Source of the DNA: Lutibacter sp. Hel_I_33_5
GTDB taxonomy: Bacteria > Bacteroidota > Bacteroidia > Flavobacteriales > Flavobacteriaceae
NCBI RefSeq assembly: GCF_007827455.1
Contig: NZ_VISM01000001.1
Location: 124,001 to 188,000, forward strand
DNA: 64,000 nucleotides
Direction of reading: 5' to 3'
The notes under the pieces are model-generated. The model searched no databases. It was not told the origin of the DNA and saw only the letters and a list, made by a program, of their open reading frames with translations. This document shows, one piece after another, positions 43,576 through 52,110 of this stretch. The translations under genes were made by a program, and so were the position numbers. Each line of letters begins with the position of its first letter. Position 1 is the first letter of the stretch.

Positions 43576-43660
43576 GTATAATTGTAATAGTAGAACTCTT
43601 TTTTAGTATTTGAAAAATAAAACTTTACATTTGTAACAAACAAATACGTTACAATGGTAA
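43576..43660. promoter_or_regulatory. TTACAWTTGTAA operators at the XRE promoter and start codon
   Basis: GTATAATTGTAA (43576-43587), TTACATTTGTAA (43625-43636) and TTACAATGGTAA (43649-43660). The last two are 24 bp apart centre to centre. The second contains the -7 box TACATTTG (43626-43633) and the third spans the ATG of the XRE gene (43654), which suggests autorepression. Confidence 0.65.
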
Positions 43661-44019
43661 ACTCTGAAGATTTTATAAATAGGCTAAAAAAAATCATGGA
43701 AGTACATCAATTAACAGCATCAAATTTTGCTGATAAAATCAATGTGCAACGCTCTAGTATTTCGCATATTTTATCTGGAAGAAATAAACCAAGTTTAGAT
43801 TTTGTTTTAAAAGTGACTTCAGTTTTTGAAGATGTAGATATGTATTGGTTATTAAATGGAAAAGGAACGTACCCAAAAGAAGCTGCAAGCCTCCCTTCTA
43901 CCCCATCTTTATTTGAAAATGCACAGCAAGTATCAAGAAAAAGTTCATCTAGCCATAAAGGGATAGAACGAATTGTTGTTTTTTATAGTGATGGTACGTT
44001 TGAAGAGTATAATAAGTAA
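43654..44019 (+). CDS. XRE-family transcriptional regulator, probably autoregulated
   Basis: 121 residues. N-terminal Cro/C1-type helix-turn-helix: LKKIMEVHQLTASNFADKIN, VQRSSISHILSGRNKPSLDF, then VDMYWLLNGKGTYPKE. The C-terminal 45 residues are polar and end in IERIVVFYSDGTFEEYNK, a tail common in flavobacterial regulators. ATG 43654 lies inside a TTACAATGGTAA palindrome. Divergent from the M14 peptidase. Target besides itself is probably the peptidase. An inverted repeat follows its stop. Confidence 0.88.
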   Translation: MVNSEDFINRLKKIMEVHQLTASNFADKINVQRSSISHILSGRNKPSLDFVLKVTSVFEDVDMYWLLNGKGTYPKEAASLPSTPSLFENAQQVSRKSSSSHKGIERIVVFYSDGTFEEYNK

Positions 44020-44037
44020 TCATTACTAAATCATTGT

Positions 44038-44107
44038 CACTCCTGCGATGGCGGGAATCTCATGAAAAACACGTAAAAGCAAATGGATTCCTGCTTTCGT
44101 AGGAATG
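44038..44107. repeat. Palindromic repeat between XRE and OYE genes (ttcctgc family)
   Basis: Arms CTCCTGCGATGGCGGGAATC (44040-44059) and GATTCCTGCTTTCGTAGGAA (44086-44105) are imperfect complements, each with its own partial dyad. Elements of this GC-richer type recur between flavobacterial genes and may serve as a bidirectional terminator here, since the two genes converge. Confidence 0.65.
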
Positions 44108-44131
44108 GCAGCATAGATTATTTGTCAAAAT

Positions 44132-45337
44132 CTAAAACACAGTTTCTTTAATAAAATTAAAGAATACAGACCAAACACTCAATTTTGGATTTGGAACCTC
44201 ACCTTTACCCATCCTTTTCATTTGTTGAGAAAAATAAGAGATATCTAAGAAACCCATTTTATCAATAAATTTTAAACCGGTTTTTACTGGCGGAATATGT
44301 GCTTCTGTCCTACTACCTTCAAAAAACTCTTTAGAAAGGTGCGGAAATACAGCAAAAGGTCGCGCTAAGCCAACAAAATCTAGTTCATTATTCTCAATTG
44401 CTTTTTCCATTATATCTAAGGTTCTAAATCCTCCAGTTAATAATAAGGGAACTTTTGTTTTTGCTCTTGCTTTTACAATGAACTCTGCAAAATAAGCCTC
44501 TCTTTTTTTTGTACTTTCTTTTATCTTTTTTCCAGCTCCCATCATCGCTGCTTTTTCATACGTTCCACCAGAAACTTCAATCATATCAATTCCTTCAGCA
44601 GACAGCATTTCTATAACTTCTAACGATTCTTCTTCAGTAAAGGCTCCTCTTTGAAAATCGGCAGAATTTATTTTAATTCCTATAGGAAAACCAGGGCCAA
44701 CTTTTTTTCTCATGTTTCTATAAATCTCCAAAGCAAAACGTGCTCTGTTCTCTAAAGAACCTCCCCATGTATCGGTACGTAAATTTGTTAATGTAGAAAG
44801 AAACTGACTTACCAAATATCCATGAGCTCCATGAATCTGCACCCCTTTAAAACCTGCTTTTTTAGCAGTTAATGCGCAATCTCCAAAACCATCTATACAT
44901 TTCCATATTTCATCCTCTGTCATTGGTCTAGGCTTTGGAAACATGGATTTTATAGGCAATTGAACATCGGAAGCACTTACTACATCTTTATTAAATTTAG
45001 GCGATTGTCTTCCTGGATGATTAATTTGCATCCAAAGATGACTTCCATGTTTTTGTGAAACAGCTGCCCATTCTTTAAGTTCTGTCATGTAGGTTACATC
45101 TTCCACTACCACATTTCTAGGCTCATTCAATGCTTTACTATCCATCATTACATTTCCAGAAATCAAAATTCCTGTCCCTCCTTCTCCCCAAGTTTTATAC
45201 AATTTAAGGATGCGTTCAGAAGGTTTTCCGCCTTTATCAGCATTATTTTCACTCATTGCAGATTTTACGATTCTATTAGGAATGGTAACACCGCAAGGTA
45301 ATGTGAAGGATTGTTGTAGTTTTTTTGCTGATTTCAT
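44132..45337 (-). CDS. NADH:flavin oxidoreductase, Old Yellow Enzyme family
   Basis: 401 residues with an (beta/alpha)8 FMN fold: CGVTIPNRIVKSAMSE at the flavin, LWMQINHPGRQSP, VQIHGAHGYLVSQFLSTLTN with the substrate His pair, DTWGGSLENRARFALEIYR, PIGIKINSADF, and DFVGLARPFA at the phosphate end. Reduces enoates or nitro compounds, or dienoyl-CoA in related groups; substrate not predicted. No iron-sulfur domain, so it is not a DCR-type enzyme. It stands alone. Confidence 0.9.
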   Translation of the reverse strand: MKSAKKLQQSFTLPCGVTIPNRIVKSAMSENNADKGGKPSERILKLYKTWGEGGTGILISGNVMMDSKALNEPRNVVVEDVTYMTELKEWAAVSQKHGSHLWMQINHPGRQSPKFNKDVVSASDVQLPIKSMFPKPRPMTEDEIWKCIDGFGDCALTAKKAGFKGVQIHGAHGYLVSQFLSTLTNLRTDTWGGSLENRARFALEIYRNMRKKVGPGFPIGIKINSADFQRGAFTEEESLEVIEMLSAEGIDMIEVSGGTYEKAAMMGAGKKIKESTKKREAYFAEFIVKARAKTKVPLLLTGGFRTLDIMEKAIENNELDFVGLARPFAVFPHLSKEFFEGSRTEAHIPPVKTGLKFIDKMGFLDISYFSQQMKRMGKGEVPNPKLSVWSVFFNFIKETVF

Positions 45338-45466
45338 TAAGAATACGGATTAGCTTGTGAATGGAAATTTAGTTGGTTGTAAATTACATAATATTAATTA
45401 ATATATATTGTAAAAGGTTGTTTTTTCTGTTGATTTTCTAATCTAAAAAACCGAACTTAGCTAACT

Positions 45467-45499
45467 ACGAATATAATACATTGAACGTTGAATATTCGT
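45467..45499. repeat. Inverted repeat at the left edge of the lipoprotein/GNAT pair
   Basis: ACGAATAT (45467-45474) and ATATTCGT (45492-45499), with AACGTTG repeated at 45484-45490 and 45503-45509. Such AACGTTG-containing stretches often flank accessory flavobacterial gene insertions. Confidence 0.4.
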
Positions 45500-45530
45500 G
45501 TTAACGTTGTTGGTAATTAAAATTCAAAAA

Positions 45531-46319
45531 ATGAAATTAGGAAAAATAATAATCATTATTTTAAGTGTATTTATTGTGAGTTGTTCAAATAACTCAGAAA
45601 AAAAAGAAGAATGGTCAAAAATTACAAGAGAGAGTAAAAAAATTAATAATATAACGTACTATTTCTCTTCCGAGATTGATATCCTTAGAAGGAATTATGC
45701 AATAAAGGAATGTCAAAATTCTATTATTGAAAACCTCAAACTAATTAAAGAGACTGAATTTACAAATGAAATGGATATTGAGTTTGTGGAATCTAGAAAA
45801 GAAATGTTAAAATATACTGGAATGGGAGCACAAGGAATGGCTTTTCCCAAAAGAAATACATTGTTCACTTTATTAAAAGATGAAGGTTCTCCTATAAAAC
45901 ACGAAGTGATGCATATGATAACAATGTATAAATGGGGGATTCCTTCAGAATCATCTACTTGGATGAATGAAGGACTTGCTACTTATGCTGGTGGAAGTTG
46001 TCCTGGGTTTTCTTTATCAGAATCTTATAAATATTTCATTCAAAGTAAGAAAGTTATATCAATGAAAAATTTAGCTATTAATTTTTATGGGAATCCTGAA
46101 ATGATAGCTTATACTCAAAGTGCATTTGTATGTAAATTCTTGATTGATAATTATGGTTTGGGAAAATTTAAATTATTATGGAAAAATGGATTTAATGAAT
46201 TACAATCTATTTATGGATTTAATAATCAGGAATTAGAAATGAGTTTATTAGAATTTATTACTAAAAAATATTCGACGGAAATTGAATTTAATTGGAATAA
46301 ATTTAATGAGGGATGTTAA
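45531..46319 (+). CDS. Lipoprotein with gluzincin metallopeptidase motif (peptidase-MA-like)
   Basis: 262 residues from the Met at 45531; the longer frame from TTG 45498 would hide the signal. Lipoprotein signal with Cys18 (LSVFIVSCSNN). The middle has HEVMH (124-128) and then WMNEGLATYAGG with Glu147, the HExxH + NExx layout of gluzincin peptidases of the M1/MA clan. Attached to a membrane, acting in the periplasm or on the surface. Not a known peptidase family at a glance. Flanked by palindromes and unlinked to core operons, so probably an accessory gene. Confidence 0.72.
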   Translation: MKLGKIIIIILSVFIVSCSNNSEKKEEWSKITRESKKINNITYYFSSEIDILRRNYAIKECQNSIIENLKLIKETEFTNEMDIEFVESRKEMLKYTGMGAQGMAFPKRNTLFTLLKDEGSPIKHEVMHMITMYKWGIPSESSTWMNEGLATYAGGSCPGFSLSESYKYFIQSKKVISMKNLAINFYGNPEMIAYTQSAFVCKFLIDNYGLGKFKLLWKNGFNELQSIYGFNNQELEMSLLEFITKKYSTEIEFNWNKFNEGC

Positions 46320-46473
46320 ATTCTACCTAAATACTGTATGAAATTAATTCTGATTTTAGCCAGTTTACGAATGTCTTCGCGGACTTTCTATCTGTGTTTT
46401 ATTTGCTAAATTAGTTCTTACTCACGCAACGAAATCATACATTAGACCGATTGCATTAATAAAGAAAACTGAA

Positions 46474-46950
46474 TTGAAAATTAGAGAAACACATAGAAAT
46501 GATTTTAGCATTTCAACTGACAAGGATAAATTAGATATTTTGAGCATTCATAAATTTCTTGCAGAAGAAACTGATTGGGCAAATGGAATTCCAATGAATA
46601 CTTTAAAAACATCAATTGAAAACTCTTTGAATTTTGGGCTTTATTACAAAAACCAACAAATTGGCTTTGCTAGAATAATTTCAGACTATTCAACTATTGC
46701 ATACTTAGGAGATGTTTATATTCTAAAAGAGTATAGAGGAAAGGGATTAAGTAAATGGCTGATAAATGAAATAATGGAACACCCTAATCTCCAAGGTTTA
46801 AGACGTTGGATTTTATTAACTGATACAGCTGAATGGCTTTATAAAAAGTTTGGGTTTACGGAATTACCTAAACCTGAATTTTATATGGAGAAACATAACC
46901 CAAATGTATATAACGGAATAGATAAAATTAATGCCAATAATGATGTATAA
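46474..46950 (+). CDS. GNAT-family N-acetyltransferase
   Basis: 158 residues starting with TTG at 46474 (KIRETHRNDFSISTD). Acetyl-CoA motif: LGDVYILKEYRGKGLSKWLI (R/Q-x-x-G-x-G/A), then RWILLTDTAEWLYKKFGF. The group resembles small GNATs that acetylate free amines or amino acids. 154 bp of non-coding DNA separate it from the lipoprotein gene and a hairpin follows. Start choice uncertain because the codon is TTG. Confidence 0.82.
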   Translation: MKIRETHRNDFSISTDKDKLDILSIHKFLAEETDWANGIPMNTLKTSIENSLNFGLYYKNQQIGFARIISDYSTIAYLGDVYILKEYRGKGLSKWLINEIMEHPNLQGLRRWILLTDTAEWLYKKFGFTELPKPEFYMEKHNPNVYNGIDKINANNDV

Positions 46951-47003
46951 AAATAATTGTTGTTTAGTGCTTAATCAAAGGTAGTTGTGTGTTTACAACG
47001 TCT

Positions 47004-47022
47004 AAATTTTCTGCGAAAATTT
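47004..47022. terminator. Hairpin after the GNAT gene
   Basis: AAATTTTC (47004-47011) and GAAAATTT (47015-47022) form an 8-bp perfect stem with a 3-nt loop. Preceded by GTGTGTTTACAACG, a stretch typical of the edges of flavobacterial accessory insertions. No strong U tract. Confidence 0.45.
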
Positions 47023-47073
47023 CTAGCAATCAAACCAGTAACAATTCTTTCACAAATCCGTTAACGAAAGTCT

Positions 47074-48354
47074 TTAATAAAACTCTGGATATTTAGCTCT
47101 AATTTCATCTAAACTCAAATTATGAATACTCCCAACATGACTATGTTTCTTAGTCATATCTGGTTCATAGGTTCCGTTTTCTACTTTAGCACCAATATCT
47201 TTGTAAGCGTCTCTATACGTCATTCCGTTTTCTACCAAGGTGTTCATATTATCAACCGTAAATAAGAATTTGTACTTGTCATCGGTTAAATCAATATCCT
47301 TTAAAATAATTTGTTGAATCGCATAATTAAAAATGTCTAAAATATCTTTTACATCTTCAAAAGCATTTATAATATTTTCTTTTAATAGTTGATAATCTCT
47401 ATGATAACCACTTGGTAAGTTGTTTGTAATCAGAACCATTTCTGTATGCAGAGCCTGAATTTTATTACACTTTCCTCTAATAAGCTCAAAAACATCTGGA
47501 TTTTTTTTATGCGGCATAATACTACTTCCAGTTGTTAATTCATTTGGAAACGTAATAAATCCAAAATTCTGACTCATATACAAACAAATATCCATTGCAA
47601 ATCTACTAAGCGTATTACATAATCCGCCCAAAGCACTTGCAATAGAACGTTCGCTTTTTCCTCTACTAAGTTGAGCAGCAACTACATTGTATTTTAAGGT
47701 TGCAAAGTTTAATTCTTTGGTCGTTAATTCTCTATCAATAGGAAAAGAACTTCCATAACCAGCAGCAGAACCTAACGGATTTTGATCTACAATTTTAGAA
47801 ACAGCGTTTAAGACATATACATCGTCTATTAATAATTCTGCATATGCTGAGAACCATAATCCGAATGATGAGGGCATTGCCACTTGTAAATGCGTATAGC
47901 CTGGTAATAGATGATCTTTATTTGTTTCTGCTAGGTTTAACAACGTATCAAAAAGTGTTTTGGTCTTTGCATTTATTTCTGATAAGTTTTCCTTGTAATA
48001 CAGCTGTAATGCTACCAAAACTTGATCGTTTCTAGAACGAGCTGTATGAATCTTCTTACCAATATCCCCTAGTTTTTTGGTCAATTCGAACTCAATTTTA
48101 GAATGCACATCTTCAAAAGAATCTTCAATAACAAACGTTCCGTTTTCTATAGAAACAGCTAATTCTTCTAATCCCGCTTTTAATTGCTGATACTCATCAG
48201 AAGATAAAATATTGATAGACGCCAACATTTTAGCATGCGCTAAAGAAGCTTGAACATCATATTTTGCAATATGAATGTCAATTTCTCTATCGTTACCAAC
48301 AGTAAATGACTCTATTTTTTTATCGATTGAAAATCCTTTATCCCAAAGTTTCAT
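47074..48354 (-). CDS. argH: Argininosuccinate lyase
   Basis: Last step of arginine synthesis: argininosuccinate to arginine and fumarate. 426 residues. Signature GSSIMPHKKNPD (with the catalytic Ser loop), ARSRNDQVLVALQLY, LLPGYTHLQVAMPSSFG and SAAGYGSSFPIDRE are all present. Slightly shorter than E. coli ArgH at the C terminus. It is the last gene of the operon, separated from argE by 102 bp that hold a palindromic repeat. Confidence 0.94.
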   Translation of the reverse strand: MKLWDKGFSIDKKIESFTVGNDREIDIHIAKYDVQASLAHAKMLASINILSSDEYQQLKAGLEELAVSIENGTFVIEDSFEDVHSKIEFELTKKLGDIGKKIHTARSRNDQVLVALQLYYKENLSEINAKTKTLFDTLLNLAETNKDHLLPGYTHLQVAMPSSFGLWFSAYAELLIDDVYVLNAVSKIVDQNPLGSAAGYGSSFPIDRELTTKELNFATLKYNVVAAQLSRGKSERSIASALGGLCNTLSRFAMDICLYMSQNFGFITFPNELTTGSSIMPHKKNPDVFELIRGKCNKIQALHTEMVLITNNLPSGYHRDYQLLKENIINAFEDVKDILDIFNYAIQQIILKDIDLTDDKYKFLFTVDNMNTLVENGMTYRDAYKDIGAKVENGTYEPDMTKKHSHVGSIHNLSLDEIRAKYPEFY

Positions 48355-48380
48355 TTCTTCTTGGTTTTTGGTTTGTCTGG

Positions 48381-48442
48381 TCGAGCGCAGTCGAGACCTA
48401 AATTAATTTAGTTAATATAATAAACCTCTCGACTGCGCTCGA
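48381..48442. repeat. TCGAGCGCAGTCGAGA palindromic repeat, argE-argH gap
   Basis: Arms TCGAGCGCAGTCGAGA (48381-48396) and its exact complement (48427-48442) around 30 bp of AT-rich loop. GC-rich against the background. A second copy is at 50346-50388 in the same operon. Confidence 0.75.
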
Positions 48443-48456
48443 GGAGACATTGTAAG

Positions 48457-49524
48457 TTAAACAATTACTCGATTCAACAATTCAACATATATCTTCACTC
48501 CTTCTTCAATTTCTGCTAAATATATAAACTCATTTGCAGAATGTGAACGTGTACTATCACCAGGGCCAAGTTTTAATGATTGACAACTTAAAACTGATTG
48601 ATCTGATAATGTTGGCGATCCATAGGTTTCTCTTCCCATTTCAATTCCTGCTTTGACTAAATCATGCTCTACAGAAATAGATGAGGAATTTAGTCGTAAA
48701 CTTCTTGGAGTTATTTTTGTACAAGGTGATTGTTCTTGTAAAATAGCTGCAATTTCTTGATTAGAATAGGCATCATTTACACGAACATCAACAACTAATT
48801 CTACATGAGCAGGCACCACATTGTGTTGCTTACCAGCATTTATTTGAGTTACAGTCATTTTTACATCACCTAAAGCTTTAGAAAATTTATCAAATTTAAA
48901 GTCTTTAAACCACTGTAAAACATCTATGGTATTATAAATTGAATTGTTGTTATTTGGATGTGCTGCATGACTTGGTGTTCCTTCAATTACAGCATCAAAA
49001 ACTACTAAACCTTTTTCTGCAACCGCTAAATTCATTAATGTTGGTTCTCCAACAATGGCAACATCAATATTTGGAATTATTGGTAACATAGAATTTAATC
49101 CATCAGGACCACTACTCTCCTCTTCAGCTGATGCTACAATTACCAAATTGTATTTCAAATTTTCCTCAGCATAAAAATGTGTAAACGTAGCCATTAAAGA
49201 AACCAAACAACCTCCAGCATCATTACTTCCCAAACCAAATAATTTTCCATCTTTTACAATCGCTTTAAAAGGATCATTTGTATACGCTGAATTTGGTTTT
49301 ACAGTATCGTGATGAGAGTTTAACAACATTGAAGGCTTACTGTCATCAAAATATTTATTGGTTGCCCAAATATTATTTTTAGTCCTTTTAAACGGAATTT
49401 CATTTTCTGTAAACCAAGCTTCTATTAATAAAGCGGTGTTTTCTTCTTCAGATGAAAAGGATTGCGTTTCAATCAAATTTTTCAGTAAAGAAATTGCGTT
49501 TTCTGTTAATTTTTCGATTGCCAT
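48457..49524 (-). CDS. argE: M20-family deacylase (N-acyl-citrulline/ornithine deacetylase, ArgE-like)
   Basis: 355 residues from the Met at 49524; the frame extends to 49560 but that overlaps argB. Metal-binding: LLNSHHDTVKPN, GLGSNDAGGCLVSLMA, ASAEEESSGPDG (catalytic Glu pair), EPTLMNLAVAEKG and GPGDSTRSHSANEF. In this route it should remove the acyl group from acylcitrulline, because argF' makes citrulline in its acylated form. Ends 1 bp after argB. Whether acyl is acetyl or succinyl is not settled by sequence. Confidence 0.88.
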   Translation of the reverse strand: MAIEKLTENAISLLKNLIETQSFSSEEENTALLIEAWFTENEIPFKRTKNNIWATNKYFDDSKPSMLLNSHHDTVKPNSAYTNDPFKAIVKDGKLFGLGSNDAGGCLVSLMATFTHFYAEENLKYNLVIVASAEEESSGPDGLNSMLPIIPNIDVAIVGEPTLMNLAVAEKGLVVFDAVIEGTPSHAAHPNNNNSIYNTIDVLQWFKDFKFDKFSKALGDVKMTVTQINAGKQHNVVPAHVELVVDVRVNDAYSNQEIAAILQEQSPCTKITPRSLRLNSSSISVEHDLVKAGIEMGRETYGSPTLSDQSVLSCQSLKLGPGDSTRSHSANEFIYLAEIEEGVKIYVELLNRVIV

Positions 49525-49525
49525 T

Positions 49526-50302
49526 TTATAAAGTGATTGTTGTAAAATTATCGTTGTCATTGGTTAACATAGCTGTATTTCCAATATGTACTTTTTGCAC
49601 GCCATTATGTAAAGCATCAAAACAATTGTCTAATTTCGGAATCATTCCATCAGAGATAATTCCGTCTTTTAATAATTCTTGATAAGTTTTTGAATTGATG
49701 TTTTTAATTACAGATTCTTTATCATTAAAATCTTGTAAAACGCCATTCAACTCAAAACAGTAATAAATAGATGTATCATAAATTTCGCTCATTCCAACAC
49801 CAATTGTACTTGCAATTGTATCTGCATTGGTATTTAGTAATTGACCTTTTCCATCATGCGTAATTGCACAAAACACAGGTGTAAAATCGGCTTTAATTAA
49901 TTTATCTATTGAATTATGAGCAACCTTTTTTACATCGCCAACAAAACCATAATCAATTTCTTTAACGGGTCTTTTATCAGATTGAATGCTATTAATATCT
50001 GCTCCTGTTAAACCTATAGCGTCAATTTGTAACGCTTGTAATTTAGCTACTACATTTTTATTCACCAAACCTCCATACACCATTGTAATTACTTCTAATG
50101 TTTCAGCATCGGTAATACGTCTGCCCTCAATCATTTTTGATTCAATTCCCAATTTAGAAGCTATGTGAGTTGCTCGTTTTCCTCCACCATGAACTAAAAT
50201 TTTATTGCCTTTTAGCTTAGAAAATAAATGTAGAAAAGAATTTAAAGATGATTCATCTTCTATTATATTTCCTCCAATTTTTATGATTGATAGTTTTTTC
50301 AT
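49526..50302 (-). CDS. argB: Acetyl(succinyl)glutamate kinase
   Basis: 258 residues of the amino-acid kinase fold. KIGGNIIEDESSLNSFLHLF, LVHGGGKRATHIASKLG, EGRRITDAETLEVITMVYG, NTNADTIASTIGVGM and IISDGMIPKLDNCFDALHNG are all standard ArgB landmarks. Phosphorylates the gamma carboxylate of the acylated glutamate. No arginine-sensing N-terminal helix is visible, which fits a short form not inhibited by arginine. 1 bp before argE. Confidence 0.93.
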   Translation of the reverse strand: MKKLSIIKIGGNIIEDESSLNSFLHLFSKLKGNKILVHGGGKRATHIASKLGIESKMIEGRRITDAETLEVITMVYGGLVNKNVVAKLQALQIDAIGLTGADINSIQSDKRPVKEIDYGFVGDVKKVAHNSIDKLIKADFTPVFCAITHDGKGQLLNTNADTIASTIGVGMSEIYDTSIYYCFELNGVLQDFNDKESVIKNINSKTYQELLKDGIISDGMIPKLDNCFDALHNGVQKVHIGNTAMLTNDNDNFTTITL

Positions 50303-50345
50303 ACTAGCTGAACTTGTTTCAGTTTCCTTGTTTATTTATGTCTCC

Positions 50346-50388
50346 TCGAGCGCAGTCGAGAGGTTAATTAGTTCTCGACTGCGCTCGA
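50346..50388. repeat. TCGAGCGCAGTCGAGA palindromic repeat, argF'-argB gap
   Basis: Arms at 50346-50361 and 50373-50388, exact complements, 11-bp loop (shorter than in the other copy). Lies in the 96-bp gap between argF' and argB, the only long gap of the operon besides argE-argH. Confidence 0.75.
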
Positions 50389-50398
50389 ACTGACAATC

Positions 50399-51337
50399 TT
50401 ATAATTTCTCTATAATTTTTTTCAATACTAATTGAGCAGCGTACGTTCTATTATTCGCCTGCTCTATAACTAACGAAGCATCACTGTCTAAAACAGCGTC
50501 TTCTACAACTAAATTTCTTCTAACTGGTAAACAATGCATAAACTTAGCTTCGTCAATTTTTTCTTTGGTAATCATCCAACTTGGATCTGTATTTAGCACT
50601 TTTCCATACTCTTCATAAGAACTCCAGTTTTTTGTGTACACAAAATCTGCATCTTTAAAAGCCTCTTTTTGATTGTGATAAATTGGCGTATCTTTTGTTA
50701 TTGCTGGATTTAAATCATATCCTTCAGGATTTGCAATTACAAAATCAACATCCATTTTTTGCATCGCTTGCACAAAACTATTACCAACTGCATGTGGTAA
50801 TGCTTTAATGTGAGGTGCCCAACTTAAGACAACTTTTGGTCTCTTTTTGGTTGTGCTTTCTGCTATGGTAATTGCATCAGTTAAACCTTGTAAAGGATGA
50901 CCTGTAGCACTTTCCATACTAACAATTGGTACAGAAGCAAATTCTATAAAAGAATTTAAAACGTGTTCTGATTCGTCTTTTTCCTTGTCTGTTAAACTAG
51001 GAAAAGCTCTTACAGCAATAACATCACAATATTGAGAAACTACAGCAGCAGCCTCTTTTATATGCTCTGCAGTGTTACCATTCATAACAGTTCCATCTCC
51101 AAATTCGATTCCCCAAGCATCACCAGAAACGTTCATTACAATAGGATCCATACCTAAATTTAAAGCAGCTTTTTGAGTACTTAAACGTGTACGTAAACTC
51201 GAATTAAAGAATAATAAACCTAATGTTTTGTCTTTCCCCAACTCTTTATTTACTAAAGGATTTGCTTTAATTTCTTTGGCTTCATCAATCCAAGAATTGA
51301 TATTATCTATGTCGTTTATGGATGTATAATTCTTCAT
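50399..51337 (-). CDS. argF': N-acyl-L-ornithine carbamoyltransferase (ArgF', SOTCase/AOTCase type)
   Basis: 312 residues. Carbamoyl-phosphate loop FFNSSLRTRLSTQKAALNLG differs from the STRTR of normal ornithine carbamoyltransferase, and the C-terminal MHCLPVRRNLVVEDAVLDS carries the acylated-substrate version. The residue at the reported specificity position (equivalent to Pro90 of the Bacteroides fragilis enzyme or Glu92 of the Xanthomonas one) reads Ala90 in GNTAEHIKEA by my eye alignment, a small residue like the succinyl-using enzyme. Uses acyl-ornithine, so citrulline is formed before deacylation by argE. 7 bp after proB. Confidence 0.88.
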   Translation of the reverse strand: MKNYTSINDIDNINSWIDEAKEIKANPLVNKELGKDKTLGLLFFNSSLRTRLSTQKAALNLGMDPIVMNVSGDAWGIEFGDGTVMNGNTAEHIKEAAAVVSQYCDVIAVRAFPSLTDKEKDESEHVLNSFIEFASVPIVSMESATGHPLQGLTDAITIAESTTKKRPKVVLSWAPHIKALPHAVGNSFVQAMQKMDVDFVIANPEGYDLNPAITKDTPIYHNQKEAFKDADFVYTKNWSSYEEYGKVLNTDPSWMITKEKIDEAKFMHCLPVRRNLVVEDAVLDSDASLVIEQANNRTYAAQLVLKKIIEKL

Positions 51338-51344
51338 CTTCTAT

Positions 51345-52109
51345 CTATTTTATTTTTGTAAACTGAACTTTATTATCAAAAGCTTTCGTGATAAAATTAT
51401 CTTCTAAACCATTTACAATCCATGTTTCTATGTTTGCTTTTTTTGCTAATAAAGCAGATTCTATTTTAGATTCCATTCCACCACTTCCATGAGATGATTT
51501 TGAGTTTACTATTTCATGTTTTAAACTATCAATGTTGGTGACATTTTCTATAGTTTTAGGAGAGCTAGAATTTATAGAATCTTTTGTGTAAATACCATTG
51601 GTATTTGTTGCTATTATCAATAAATCTACATTTAATAAAGAAGCTGTTAATGCTGCTAGTTTATCATTGTCACCAAATTTAATTTCATCAGTAGCAACCG
51701 TATCATTCTCATTGATAATTGGAATATAACTATTGTTTACCAAAACATTGATGGTATTAACAATATTGGTCTTACTTTCTTCCTTTTCAAAATCTGAATA
51801 AGACAAAAGACATTGAGAACTTAATAAGCCATATTCTCTAAATATTTCTTGATATATTCTGATTAAATGTGGTTGACCGATTGATGCTAACGCTTGTTTT
51901 ACAAATATTGCTGACTGTTTACTTTCTAGTTTTACAAATTGTTTTGCAACTGCAATAGCACCCGAACTTACAATTATAAACTCACATGTATCTTTAAGTT
52001 TAGCAATCTGATTTGCTATATCTTCTATTTTTCCTCTAGAAATATTATCAGTTTCTTTTGTAAGCGTATTAGAGCCTATTTTTAGTAAAATTCGTTTCTT
52101 TTTTAGCAT
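51345..52109 (-). CDS. proB: Glutamate 5-kinase
   Basis: 254 residues from the Met at 52109, whose MLKKKRILLKIGSNTLTKET is the usual start; two Met codons further upstream (52139, 52127) would overlap proA. Amino-acid kinase fold with FIIVSSGAIAVAKQF, ENDTVATDEIKFGDND, and SSHGSGGMESKIESA. No C-terminal PUA domain, as in many Bacteroidota. Makes glutamyl-5-phosphate for proline, passed to ProA. Starts 1 bp after the proA stop. Confidence 0.92.
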   Translation of the reverse strand: MLKKKRILLKIGSNTLTKETDNISRGKIEDIANQIAKLKDTCEFIIVSSGAIAVAKQFVKLESKQSAIFVKQALASIGQPHLIRIYQEIFREYGLLSSQCLLSYSDFEKEESKTNIVNTINVLVNNSYIPIINENDTVATDEIKFGDNDKLAALTASLLNVDLLIIATNTNGIYTKDSINSSSPKTIENVTNIDSLKHEIVNSKSSHGSGGMESKIESALLAKKANIETWIVNGLEDNFITKAFDNKVQFTKIK

Positions 52110-52110
52110 A

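Noticed and set aside
49525..49560. Longer N terminus of the ArgE-like protein
   Set aside because: Adds twelve residues that overlap argB and precede the usual MAIEKL start.
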